Shown: positions 36,601 through 47,451 of the stretch, piece by piece
Numbering within the stretch: position 1 is the stretch's first letter
Layout: the number at the start of each line of letters is the position of its first letter
NCBI GenBank assembly: GCA_039720395.1
Contig: CM077823.1
Span: 10,372,107-10,436,106 of the forward strand
DNA from: Liquidambar formosana
Lineage: Eukaryota > Streptophyta > Magnoliopsida > Saxifragales > Altingiaceae
Reading direction: 5' to 3'
DNA: 64,000 nucleotides
Notes under the pieces: generated by a model
What the model was told of the DNA's origin: nothing
Database searches by the model: none
What the model saw: only the letters and a program-made list of their open reading frames with translations
Translations under genes and position numbers: made by a program

Positions 36601-37767
36601 GATGAACTAAAGGAAATATTACCTGATGAAATTGTTAATGATATTGTTAGTATTCCCATCCCAATTACTGATTCTAAAGATAAATTTTGTTGGGGAAATT
36701 CTAATGATAGAAAATTTACTATTAAATCAACTACTTGGCTTCATAATAATAAAACTCAATTGGATCATCCTAAAGCTAGATTGCTTAGTAAGATGTGGCA
36801 CCTCAAGATATTACCTCGGATGCAAATTTTCATGTGGCTTCTTATAAGAGAGTGTCTTCCCACCAAATGTTTACTTTCTAAACGTGGAATTGAGATTAAT
36901 TTGGATTGTCCATTCTTTAGTAATCAGGATGAAGATCTTAACCATTTGTTTCTTTCTTGCCCTTTTGTAGTTAATATTTGGAATCATATCTCTGAGCATT
37001 GTCCTATTCCAAGGAATTATCATGGGTCTTTTGCTGATTGGCTTGAATTTCTTCATAATAATTATGGTATGTATGCTAGGAAATATCCCAAATTCTTGGA
37101 GAAAATTTCTATTGTGTGTTGGGTTCTTTGGAATCATAGAAACCAAGTGGTATTTCAAGGTCACAATCCAAATTCGGCTCAAGTCATGGAATTTGTAGCA
37201 AAATATTTTAAGGAAATTAGTAATGAAGAGGTGGATCATCTATTGACTCGGCTTAGCTTTAACCATAATATCCAGTGTAGTTTTCTTCCATTTTGTAGGT
37301 CTATTGCTTGGGAGAATCCACCTACTAATTGGACGAAACTTAATTTTGATGGCTCGAGAAAACATTAGTTAAAGTTAGCAACAAGAGGTTTTGTACTTCG
37401 AGATGATAGAGGTAGAGTGTCCATTGCAGTTTCTTATAAGCTTGGTAATGCATCAATCCTTATTGCGGAATGCACTGCTCTTCGTAATGGTCTTACTATA
37501 GCACTTGAGAAAGGAATTAGGAAAATTCAAATTGAAGGTGATTCGCAATTGGTAATCAACGCGATTTGTGGCATATATCAATTCCATTGGAGCATAGTTA
37601 ATCTCGTTCAAGATATCAAGTGTCTCTTGGCTCGATTCGATCAGGTCGCTGTTAGACATATATATAAGCAAGCAAATAGAATAGCAGCTGGTTGTGTAGC
37701 TAATTTGGGTTATAATTGTATTAGTGAGGTTAATATATGGGAACATAGATTTTCTAAAAAGTTATGA
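33615..37767 (+). pseudogene. LINE ORF2: endonuclease, reverse transcriptase, zinc-binding RT region, RNase H
   Basis: It starts MKILAWNARGVGRPQ, the typical plant L1 endonuclease start. The endonuclease carries IGDFNEI (about 34028) and LDHGPILL. The reverse transcriptase shows KAPGPDGLQAIFFKKYW, FQPISLCNVCYKIIAK, GLRQGDLLSPYLF and the catalytic FADD (about 35710). A zf-RVT region (WHLKILPRMQIFMWLL ... DLNHLFLSCPF) follows, then an RNase H (NFDGS, AECTALRNGL, EGDSQLVINA). The last RNase H aspartate, normally in ANRVAD, is replaced (ANRIAAG). Frameshifts near 33770, 34225 and 34850 and stops at 34536, 35419 and 37366 disable it. Confidence 0.92.
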
Positions 37768-37848
37768 AATGTAATCTTAGAAGATTGTCCATGTCTTGTT
37801 ATTCCTAGATGTATACTTTTTTCTTTTAAAAAATTTTATTTTTTTCAA

Positions 37849-38112
37849 AAAAAAAATTATAATATAATAAAAAGTTTCATTTATATGACATGGCAGCATC
37901 TGAGCTCCCATGTCAATCTAGGAAGAAGGTGTAAATCGGAAAAATCTGATGCTTTCCCACATCTTGGAAGGGTCAAATGAGTATCAAAGCTATAATTTAG
38001 TGTGGAAAAAAAAATCTCTCTAATAGGATGCTAAATTTTAACAATGTTAAAAGTTATGTCAAATATGGAAACCAAAAAAAAAAAAAATTATGTTAAATAT
38101 GATATAATATTA
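37849..38112 (+). repeat. Segmental duplication block, copy C (left part)
   Basis: TTATAATATAATAAAAAG through ATGTCAAATATG matches copy A (15219-15460). It starts at the LINE tail and ends at the MULE insertion. A short duplication with A-run (38057-38100) is private to this copy. Confidence 0.8.
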
Positions 38113-39216
38113 GGTAAATTGTAAAAAATTACTCTCAAGTTTAGATTAAATTTGAGTTTGTTACCCTCAAGTTTCAATGTAGTCAATTGAGTACCCAAGT
38201 TGTGCATTGACTATAAATTGATAACGTGTTAACAGAGTTTGTAAAAAGACAGTTTTGCCCTGATAAATTTTTGAAGCCCAACCGTCAAGCTTCAGGTGCA
38301 GCAAAATCCGGTGAAGGCAGCCTAGTCGTCATCGCTGTTGAGCTTCAGGTGGAACAAGATCCCAGAAAAACAATCGTCGACCTCCGGTGCAGCGAGATGC
38401 CACGTCAGTTGACTTGCGATTCCGGCGAGATTAACCCAATCTGTTTCCGTCCTGTCGCCATCGAAATTTTAATTTACACCATCATTTTCGTTTTCATCGG
38501 AATTTTTAGAAGGCATAAAACCGGAGGGGTTGTGGGATTTTTACACTGCTTTACAAATGGTCCAAACAAACTGCAAGAGGGGTTGTGGGTAATGATGGGT
38601 TGTTGTCGGCGGTGACGGCTGTGGGTTATGAAGGTGAATTCGAGAATTGGGTTGATTGTGAGAATTAGTGGATTGCCGGCGAGCGAGGTTTGGGTGGGTG
38701 AGAAGGAGGCGGTGGATCTAGGAGTTGGGTGGGTGAATTGGGAATGGGTAATCATGATTTTTTTTGTTTTTCTGTTTTTTTTGTTGGGTGCATTGCAGGG
38801 GAGCGTGATTTGGGTGGGTCAAAGGAGCTGGAGAGGCAATGAAACTCTGGGGGGGGGGGGGGGGGGGGAGGAAGGAATTGGGTGATCATCGTTTTATTTT
38901 ATTTTTTTTTGTTAGATAGCCGGCAACCTTCGTCGGAGAAGACAACCAACAACGCTACTGGTCCATTTTTTTCCCTTTCTGTTTTTTGGTTTTTCCTGTC
39001 TTTTGTTTTGGGCGACAAAACAGCCATATTGGTGATAAACAAAGTCACATGCATGTCATGTGCCTCTTCACCGTTTGGTCAACTAACAATTGCTTACGGT
39101 GGATCCCAATTGAAACACAATTGAAAGTTTGGATACTCAATTGAAAACTTGAGGATATAAAACTGAAACCTAACTCAAACTTAAAAGTAGTTTTATGCAA
39201 TTTATCCTATAACATT
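38103..39216. mobile_element. MULE-like element inserted in copy C, with GC-rich internal cargo
   Basis: The ends are GGTAAATTGTAAAAAATTAC (38113) and GTAGTTTTATGCAATTTATCC (to 39207), an imperfect inverted pair. The first also resembles the start of the MULE at 16199. Flanking TATAATATT and TATAACATT agree at eight of nine bases. Copies A and B carry the region without the insertion. The interior (38270-38960) is GC-richer than its surroundings and has a G-run (38850-38868). A 129-codon frame at 38226-38615 has no domain I know. This could be captured gene sequence (Pack-MULE style) or simple non-coding filler. Confidence 0.75.
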
Positions 39217-39305
39217 TAATATTTAGTAGCGATATTGCCTATCGAATAAAATTGAATTAAATTAACACCTCAAATCTCTGACATTACATTTACATTGAGA
39301 TTGAT
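39208..39305 (+). repeat. Segmental duplication block, copy C (right part)
   Basis: It resumes exactly after the MULE: TTTAATATTTAGTAGCGATATTGCC to TACATTTACATTGAGATTG, matching copies A and B. It then diverges, although AGTTCATGCAATAAGTAGGG (39354) recurs at about 15088 beside copy A. Confidence 0.8.
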
Positions 39306-39792
39306 TATAAAATTACAAGAAACTTCCCTTTATACAATATTTGGACTTGGGTTAGTTCATGCAATAAGTAGGGTACATGTATTTGTTACTTAATGCGTTC
39401 ATGTATGTGGTAAATTCATGGAATAGGTGTATGGGAAAGCGAAAGGTTAATCGATGGAATTTATGAGTGATGGATTTACAAATATTATATAAAGGGGTCC
39501 TACCCCATACACATTGTAAGTGAGATCACAGTGAATAAGAAACCAAGTGGCCAGAAGCAAGTTATAAAGAAAGTTCCCTATTTTGAGAGTCTCTTGTGGA
39601 GGTGTGTAGGATCTCTATATGACCCTCAAGACGTACATCTCCGAAAGCTCCATATATCTATAGTTTGTGTAAGTGTGGCCACCATATTGTACAAGTTACA
39701 CTTGTCGTAGTTGTGTGCGACTTCAAATTCCAATAGAGTGGTAACGAATGCTTCCGCTATACCTAACACAAGGGACTTGATTTTTCTATGCA

Positions 39793-40273
39793 GACAGCAC
39801 CGCATGTTTGGCCTTAGAAGTCAAGCAAAGTGACTATTTTTCTCGCCTTTTGAAAAAAGTCATGCCAAGCTAAAACGATCCTACAAACCAACCTAGAAAC
39901 CCTTGCCTTTACAAAAAAAATTCGCACTGCTACCAATTTGCTTATTGGGAATTTTTAGGTATTTTAGCTTTTATTTTTAAGACTTTTAAATTATTTCCTT
40001 GCTATTTAATTATTGCTTTAAGTTTATTATTTTCCTAATTTGTAGTAGAATTAGGATTTCCTATTTTGAATATTTAGTTCTTTATATAAAGGATTGTAGC
40101 TTGACTTGATTTTTGATATTAATAATAGCTTAAGAGAGAGTTTCTTTTCTTCCTACTTTAGTGTTCCTATGTGAGCATTGATTGTGGTTGCTTACGTTTT
40201 TGGTATTGTTCTTGTGACAATCAATAGATTAATGGAAGGTTGTGTGTGATTTGGTGAGCTAGTCTCTACTACA
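39793..40273 (+). mobile_element. 5' LTR of an internally deleted gypsy element
   Basis: It is similar along its length to 41640-42135 (GACTTTTAAATTATTT, TTAGTTCTTTATATAAA, GACAATCAATAGATT). It ends CTCTACTACA, six bases before the primer site. The TATA-like TTTATATAAA lies near 40080-40090. The left edge is approximate. Confidence 0.75.
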
Positions 40274-40278
40274 TCAAT

Positions 40279-40290
40279 TGGTATCAGAGC
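40279..40290 (+). promoter_or_regulatory. Primer-binding site (tRNA-Met) of the gypsy element
   Basis: TGGTATCAGAGC, complementary to the 3' end of initiator tRNA-Met, lies just after the 5' LTR. Confidence 0.8.
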
Positions 40291-41639
40291 CCAATTCGTT
40301 CCTAATCAATGATGTCATGCCACAACAAGGAGGACGTGCTGGAAGCCATGAAGCGAATCTGGAGAGGTGTATAATCTTGAGGACATGGCCCGATTGGAAA
40401 AATGGTTGGATGCGTTGGAAGCCTAAATCAGTACATTTCTAGTAAGGCAACAACGTGGACATTATTTCCTATATCTGCGTTTCGTGGAGGAGGATGAACA
40501 TGCACAACTAGCTCAATAGCTTGAAGTGGTATGTCAAAAATTTGATGCACTTAACATGCGTATAAATCAACCTTTAAATTCAGTTTTTGTGGAGAATGAA
40601 GATTTCGATGAAGATGAAGGTGGTAAATTTTTTTTTTTTTGAGTTTAATGAAGAAATTTTTAATATTCCTTATAATTATTTGAGTGTGGACAAAGAGGAA
40701 GTGCTAGGGGATTTTAGTTCTAGCTCTGTCAAATTTTTATGAATATTGTGATGATGATATTAAGCGAGCATGATTGAAGTATTAGATATTCACGATGGGG
40801 TTACAAAGCACAATGAACATGATCAATATTATTTTGATGGTAATTTTGATCCAATTGATTTAGCAATGTTTAAAGAGATGGAGCATTTTGATTTTATTGG
40901 AATTGAAGATCTTTGTTTGGTTGTTAATTCTCTACTCGTCAATATTGTGAATCAGATGAAGCATATAGGGAAAATATTTTGGCTTGTGAAATTTTTGGAA
41001 AATAAGTTTGAGAGGATATTGAAGCAAGCAAAGTCCTTAAAATATTTGGTTTGTTGGAATTGACAACATCAATACGTTCATGTGGACAACACACAAAGTC
41101 CGAAGGCGAACTCTCTCCAAATAGGGAAGAATGCTGCGGCGCCAATGGGTCGCACTCGTGCAATGGACCGGTCGTTCACCAAATTTATGTTGTTCAATAG
41201 ATTTATTTTTCTGCATTTATTTATTATTTCTAGAACATATTCCTGATCTTAAATGTGTCAATGCAAAGGCCAAGGATATGATTGCACAAATTCAAGAAAT
41301 TTACAAGGCTATTTTGAAGAATTTGTAAGAGGCTAGTGTGAAATACAAGCAAGCTAGCTGCTGACAAGAAAAGGCATTTAGTTGAGTTTGATGTTGGTGA
41401 TTTTGTCCATGCTATTTTGAAAAAAGATGGATTTTATCTGGGAGAGTACAACAAATTGGGTGCAAGAAAGATTGGAACTTTGGAGATTATTGAGAAGATT
41501 AATTCTAATGCCTATCCTTTGAAGCTTCCAAGTCATATTCGTACTCATGATGTTTTCGATATCAAGCATATCATGGAAATAGCTTAGAGGATGAGGCTAC
41601 GAATTCAAAGGCGAATTCTCTCCTCCTAGGAAGCTAGGA
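40291..41639 (+). pseudogene. Gypsy internal remnant: gag start and integrase C-terminus
   Basis: The left part suggests a gag beginning (MARLEKWLDALEA near 40386). From about 41190 the frame reads like the end of a gypsy integrase: KDMIAQIQEIYKAIL, then HLVEFDVGDFVHAILKKDGF, YNKLGARKIGTLEIIEK and LPSHIRTHDVFDIKHI (to about 41580), the C-terminal GPF/Y-like part of integrase. Protease, reverse transcriptase, RNase H and the integrase core are missing, and stops interrupt the rest. The element is a deletion derivative. Confidence 0.75.
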
Positions 41640-42135
41640 TGATGCACACCGCATCCTTAGAGTTCATGGAGGGTTTGGATTATCGAGACGTCAAGCGAAG
41701 TGACTATTTTTCACATTTTGATGACCTTGCACCGATTGATGTTCCTAGAGGGGATTGCCTTTTCAAAAAAGTAGTACGATCGCCTTCACAAAAAAAGTCG
41801 CACCACTACCAATTTTTCTCATTGGGGATTTTTACTTATTTTAGTTTTTCCTTTTAAGACTTTTAAATTATTTGCTTGTTATTTAACTATTGCTTTAAGT
41901 TTATTAGTTTCCTAGTTGGTTTTAACTCGTTCTAGTAGAATTAGGATTTCTTATTTTAAAACTTTAGTTCTTTATATAAAAGATTGTAGCCTGATGGAGA
42001 GTTTCTCTTCTTCCTACTTCTGTGTTCTTGTGTGAGCAATGATTATGGTTGCCTACATTTCTAGTATTGTCTTTGGGACAATCAATAGATTGATGGAAGG
42101 TTATATGTTATTTGATGAGTTAGTCTCCATCGTGT
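41640..42135 (+). mobile_element. 3' LTR of the internally deleted gypsy element
   Basis: It is collinear with 39793-40273. It lacks a short segment after GATTGTAGCCTGATGG and has some extra sequence at the 5' side. The divergence between the two LTRs suggests an old insertion. Confidence 0.7.
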
Positions 42136-42171
42136 ACTTTCTGCTGCATTATTTTTGTACTTCATTTTCGA

Positions 42172-42300
42172 CACTAGCTGATTTGTCAAATGGTAGGTGG
42201 AATTTGGCTATGTCAGTTATTTAGAATGTAGTTGAATCTAATGAATCAAATGACCTAAGAATGAGGTGCAAAAATTAAGTCCACTAATCTGACCATACTT
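42172..42300 (+). repeat. Dispersed repeat shared with 13460-13610
   Basis: The phrase CTGATTTGTCAAATGG ... ATGACCTAAG ... GCAAAAATTAAGTCC occurs at both places with clear similarity over about 130 bp. Its nature is unknown. Confidence 0.65.
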
Positions 42301-42379
42301 TCAAACCTTTAACTCATGGAGTGGTGCTTGCAAAGATTTCAATTTTTATTTTTCTTTTCGTACAAATTATTGGGTGAAC

Positions 42380-43370
42380 TTAAATATTGATATTGATGGA
42401 TATATCAAAGGTCCAAAAACAAGGATATATCGGACATATCAATAGACATATCGAAAATTTTGATATTAATTCAAAGATATGACGGATATTGTTAATTAAA
42501 CACGTATATTTTCATTTAAACTCTAGGAACAATGATTAGACTCTAATTAAAAGTTTAGAATCAAAATATTACAATTTAAATATGAATTAGACAAGTATAT
42601 ATTGTGTAGGGTATAAAAATTGTACCACAGAGCAATAGAATGAATATTTTAATAAAGTAAACGAAATTTGTTGCTTCTTAATACTAATTTAAGCCATTAG
42701 TATAATTAAAATAATTATATAAATCAATACTAAAAAAGTAAGGTGATAATTTTGATACAATAACAAAAAAATGAATATTTTAATATTGTCAATATATATC
42801 CTTGATATAATGGATATATCTTGATATATTCAATATATCGACGATACCATATAAAAGAAAGAAGATATTATGGTTATATCGAGATATATTGAGATTTTAT
42901 AAATAATATTGAACATATCGACAATATCGTAAAGATATTTTGCAAAAATGATACGTCAATTAGATATCATATTGATGTTGGAAAATACCACATCCCACAT
43001 TGATTAAATATCGAGTTAAACATGTCTTTATATACCTATTTGGACCCTCCACTTATAAGCTTAGGCTTGTAAGTTGGAAACTTAACATGGTATCAGAGCA
43101 TATCGTTCTTGGCCTATTGAGCTTGTGTTTGTTGCCCACGTGCAAGGCTTGTGTTAAACCTGCATGTGAGGGGGAGTGTTGGAAAATATCATATCCCACA
43201 TTAATTAAATATCGAGTTAAACATGTCTTTATATACCTATTTGGGCCCTCCACTTATAAGCTTAGGCTTGTAAGTTGGAAACTTAACAATCAAGGGTACG
43301 GATATATGGATATATGGTCGATATATCGAAGATATCATGGATATTTTAGTCCATGGCATTATATAGACAA
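42380..43370. repeat. GATATATC-rich low-complexity region hosting a TRIM element
   Basis: Motifs such as GATATATC, ATATATCG and GACATATCG recur many times on both sides of the TRIM, in both orientations. It behaves like a decayed inverted or satellite-like repeat. No gene is present. Confidence 0.55.
42976..43288 (+). mobile_element. Complete TRIM (terminal-repeat retrotransposon in miniature), 313 bp
   Basis: Two direct repeats, 42976-43086 (111 bp) and 43177-43288 (112 bp), differ at only a few bases. Both start TGTTGGAAAATA and end GGAAACTTAACA. The 90-bp interior begins with the tRNA-Met primer site TGGTATCAGAGC (43087-43098) and ends with a polypurine tract GTGAGGGGGAG (43166-43176). 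There is no coding capacity, as expected of TRIM elements, which rely on other retrotransposons. Flanking ATTGA and ATCAA could be a decayed 5-bp target duplication. Confidence 0.93.
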
Positions 43371-44049
43371 TTAGATAACAATTAAGATTCATCCAAATCG
43401 TCGTTCCCTATAATGGCTAAGGTAACCTGTTTAATCTAGAGCGTGTGTGTGCGTGAATTGGTAGAGACCAGGGTAGAATTTCTTTCATATTATAGTGGAT
43501 TATTTGGCTCTCAGTGGAAGGTATACCGCTTGATGCTTCGAATAGTTTCAATTTTAGAAAGGTGGGTGAATGTTTTGATTCTGTAATTTCTTAGATAAAA
43601 GCTACTATGGAGAAAAAGAATCTCGATCGTGAGAGAATCTTAATTTCAACAAAAATTAGAGAATTGATTGTGAAGAATTTTGTCTTAGAAGTAAATTCAA
43701 ATCCTTTTATTTGATTTTTGTTTAAGAATAACCTAGTCCAAGATCTTTGTTCTTACTAAGGACTTTTACCAGGTTTCGCCTTCAATAAATTCAATTCAAG
43801 ACATTAACATTGAAGGTAGTTGTGTTGGCGGTTTCGCATCTAAGAGTTAGTGGAGATGGGAAGGGGAAGTCTAATGATAATGCGGCGAAAATTAATGAGG
43901 TGGTTTGTATTGATAGGCGCACCCACGACGGGTCAGGAACCTACTTTTTGTCAGAGGTTCGAGAGACCCGTGAGTCGGATCTTCCTAATAATCGATTGTT
44001 GGATTTGGGTGCTAGTCATGGTATGTCTTTGTGTGGGATATTCTTGACC
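43289..44049. other. Unassigned stretch between the TRIM and a gypsy LTR
   Basis: An 81-codon plus frame at 43810-44055 (GDGKGKSNDNAAKINEVV) looks compositionally coding, perhaps the end of a LINE ORF1. It has no motif I can name. Confidence 0.3.
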
Positions 44050-44740
44050 AACTAATGAGGCTACGACACGTTTGGCTCCTCGGTAACATGTTCGGGCAAT
44101 TCGGGTGTCCTCGGTTTCTTGAGAACGCCCTCGGGAAAGCATGCTCTCGAGCCACTAGCGTCTTCGGGCCATTGCATCCTCGGTTGGTCGAAGCACCCTT
44201 GGGAAAGCATGCTCTCGGTCAAATGAACTCCTTCGGGCTACACGATCATGTGTCTCTCACGTGCACCGAACTTGTCCTACTTCCCAGATCCGACAAGGGA
44301 AATCCAACCGGGGTCAGAGCACGCCCCCGAAAACTGAGTCAGAGGCAACAATTGTCGACGATCAGGCCTATAGCTCTGAAATATCCGCGATCTAGTCTGA
44401 AAACCCCCATCTAACCACGGTTAGTTCGGAACCCTAAACTGACCTATGGTCAAGACAGAACATTAGCCCAACCTGGAATCTATTCTGGGCCTACAAAAGG
44501 AACACTATTCGCGCCAAAGAAGGTAAGTTTCCTTTGACACAAAACCCTAGAGATTCTCCTCTTCTTTTTGCTCTCTTTCTCTCGACACTAAGACTGACTT
44601 GAGCGTCGGAGGGTTTTAGACCGAGAAACCCCCGGTCTCCCTTGACGATCCTCTTTGTTTTCAGGTCATTGTTCACCACAGCACCTGGCACTACTGTTCA
44701 TCGAAAAAGCTCAAACATTTCCGTACGTCCGGGAGTTATC
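44050..44740 (+). mobile_element. Gypsy LTR fragment (Tat/Athila-type)
   Basis: This stretch is much GC-richer than its neighbours. It contains the diagnostic phrase CTGACTTGAGCGTCGGAGGG (about 44593-44612), followed by a C-rich run and TTTTCAGGTC, as in many Tat/Athila-type gypsy LTRs. Its 5' part has two copies of GGGAAAGCATGCTCTCG (44133 and 44211). Boundaries and partner LTR are not found. Confidence 0.65.
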
Positions 44741-45303
44741 TCAGCCCCTACAACTCTCTCGGGCCGTAGTCGCGCGGCTTTCCGGATTTTCGGACCTCCT
44801 TTTTCAAAGTGCTCCGCCGACTGTCTGGATTTTTCCTCGTACAGTCTTCTAGGAAGGTTGGTCGCGTTCGCAATTCAATTCAGGCTGAGGGAGGCTGCTT
44901 TGAGGAGTTTGAAGAGGTGTGTTTCAAGTGTGTTTGTTAGCAAAATAGAAAGGAGTAAAAAAGAAGATTAAACTTAAAGGAGAAAGGTAGCTCTTCCAAA
45001 AAGCTGGTGGTAGGAAATCATAGAAGAAATCAACACCACATAAATAATAATGTGGGTGGCTTGGGTTCCCGCCCCCGCGGGGGGGGAGGGGGGGAGGGGT
45101 CGGCAATGGGCATTGTATGAGTGGAAATTATGTGTCAGACAATGGGAATATGAATAGATATAAGTTGATTTTGAAGGAAGTGGAAAAACTTGGGAATTAT
45201 AAATGTTAAATGGTAGGGATTAGGAGTTTGGGTAATGATGAGGAAGTCTTAAATAGATTAGTTGAACTAGAATTGAAGGATTGGGATTTGTTTGAGAGGT
45301 ATT

Positions 45304-45850
45304 GTAGACACCTCAATTTTGTCGAGTCTCCTCTGGTCAAAAGGATGTAATCCTTAATATCACAAATTGTCTAGACAATACCTAAGAACTAGTAAAATTT
45401 AGCTTTTTTTCCAGGCTTTGATCATCAAATCCAACTATCTAAACCACAATCAAATCTTCCAAATCTCCAAAATCAACTACCTAATATACTTTAGGTGGTT
45501 TGATCTTAAAATCGAGTAGCCCAATTGTTGATCGGGATCATCAAATCACACTCCACATATTGGATGTTTGATTCTAAAAAAAAAAAAAAAAAAAAGACAC
45601 TCACAAACATGTCCTACATCTTTAAGAGATGTCACAAAACTCCATTCCTGATGACCTGCTATTGATGCTATGTGAAAAATTGGCCTAAGTTTGGAAAACC
45701 CAATTTTTGAAAATGCGATTCTCAAAATAAATTTTGGTAGTAAGTGATCTTTATATAAAAAGAAAACATGTGTGATTTTATGGGGTCATAACCCGTATGC
45801 CGTAATTCGACCTCATTAACAGCATTCCTCTCTCGTATGTCGTTAATCTC
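45304..45850 (+). mobile_element. Possible truncated Tat/Ogre LTR start
   Basis: TGTAGACACCTCAATTTTGTCGAG resembles the start of Tat/Ogre LTRs (compare TGTTGACACCCCATTTTG at 7774). No end or partner is visible, and the preceding frame (LELKDWDLFERY) may read through it. The assignment is tentative. Confidence 0.35.
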
Positions 45851-47451
45851 ACATCGTTAATACTACATATTGTTATAGTGATATATTGGTCAATGACCAT
45901 GTTTGATTTTATAAAACTATCTAGAAAGTAATTTTTGTACTAAAAGTCAAATTTTAGATTTTGATTTATTCAAAATTGCATTTTTTAAGTATTTTTATTG
46001 AACCCAAATAAGAGGGGTATTCCCTTATTTCCACTGTAAACTTGAAGTAAATGGATAAATATAAATTAAAACATGCAAAAACATGCATTTACTTAAATGT
46101 TTACAATGGAAATAAATGGCAGACTTAGTTGTAGCAGAGAGCAGTAAAAGTGCATGAATTGTGAAACCAGCCACACCGAATCAAAACCTTGGCACACATA
46201 TCAAGAAATCACATTCACTAAGGCAAATCATTGCTAATTTAGGGGAAAGCTTATCCACGTAGAGGATGAGGAAAATGTGGACATGGCTGAGTTCGTTGAT
46301 AGTTTGCCTAAGAACACATTGCAGGTCCCACAAGGTGAGAGAAGTGCTTTGGATCCTGATTCTTTTGTTAGAGAACCTGATCAAGTGATGGTCCAAAAGC
46401 TTTGTCGGCTCAATAAAAGGGATCATAGCTAACAAACCTGTTAATAATGGATCGATAAGTGATTAATCAAGCCCATATACAAAGCAAGCTAAGCCCAAAT
46501 CTAAAAGAAGATGGTGCAGGTCCAAGTAGTAAAGGGTGCTTACTAGTGGCTAAAGGGAAGGAAGAATTTAGAGGAGTTCTTACAAATTGGAAAGGGGAGG
46601 GATCTTTGCTAATTGAAGTGAGTAAAAAGAGGAAGAGGGAGATAGAAAAGGTGTTTGAAGAGCACTTGGCATCTCATTAGGTTAAACCAAAAGCCATAAC
46701 GTGAAGCAGTTTGTTTGTTCCCCTATCTTTCTAATTTTGCTTTGCAGGTTGTCCTCATGGTTTGTAGGGTCGCTGGTAAGGTTTATCTTCTTGTTGTTTG
46801 TTTGTTCTAATTCCTATTATTAGAATCAGAATTTTGATATGATGTTGGAGAGGCCCATATGTTGGAAAAGATTTAAATTAAATGATTTATGATTTTTATT
46901 TTTGAAAAGTCTATGTGATATTTTTGCAAGTCAAGATTTGGATAGGGATTAAATCTTTCTGGATAAGATCAAATCTTTTATGGATAGAATGAAATCTTTG
47001 TATTAATGACTATGATTTTATGGAATCATATCTTTGAGTCTTGCAAGTAACAAATTGCTTCTTTTACAAGCTACCTTTCTTCCTAAATATAGGGATGTTA
47101 TAGATGTTATTTGATACATATGAACCTAAAAGAACTAACATGTTGATACTTTTGTGAACTTGAGGTTCCAAGTTAAGAGTTCCATTTTAGACTCGACTAC
47201 TATATATTTTGAGTTTGTGTAGGGCATATATCTTGAAAAGAGATTGAAGGTATTTGATTCCTGCTGATTAGTGTAAGATCACAGAGGAACAAGATTTGAG
47301 TCTGAGCTAAGTTGAATCCCAAAGATAGAGTTGACAGAATCTCTTACACGTGTAGGAAGCTCCAACTATTTTCAAGAAGTGTTCTCGCGCCTCTTAGCCG
47401 GATTGAGATTAACTTTATTTTAATTTATGCGAGGTAACTCGTACGTATTAA
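45851..47451. other. Unassigned stretch
   Basis: No recognisable domain. A 73-codon plus frame at 46459-46680 is rich in Lys and Glu (SKKRKREIEKVFEEHL) and could be a retroelement ORF1 tail. Nothing else is supported. Confidence 0.3.

Larger units (their letters stand above)
29935..37848 (+). mobile_element. L1-type LINE, full span, interrupted by a solo LTR
   Basis: The 3' end is a poly(A)-like tail (about 37829-37848) directly followed by copy C sequence TTATAATATAATAAAAAG. Near 29919-29932 the phrase TTTATAATAAAATC resembles that target, so I place the 5' end there. FAD promoter sequence runs up to about 29860. Removing the 2.48-kb solo LTR leaves about 5.4 kb, the usual size of a complete plant L1. 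ORF1 (about 30.0-33.58 kb) is unrecognisable or decayed, though frames at 30596-30763 and 33290-33580 may belong to it. The 5' boundary is inference. Confidence 0.65.

Noticed and set aside
38850..38868. Long G-run as a regulatory element
   Set aside because: Simple homopolymer, likely variable or an assembly artefact. No other support.
43810..44055. 81-codon frame as a protein gene
   Set aside because: Compositionally coding, but short, without a domain and bordered by retroelement sequence. Listed only as an unassigned stretch.
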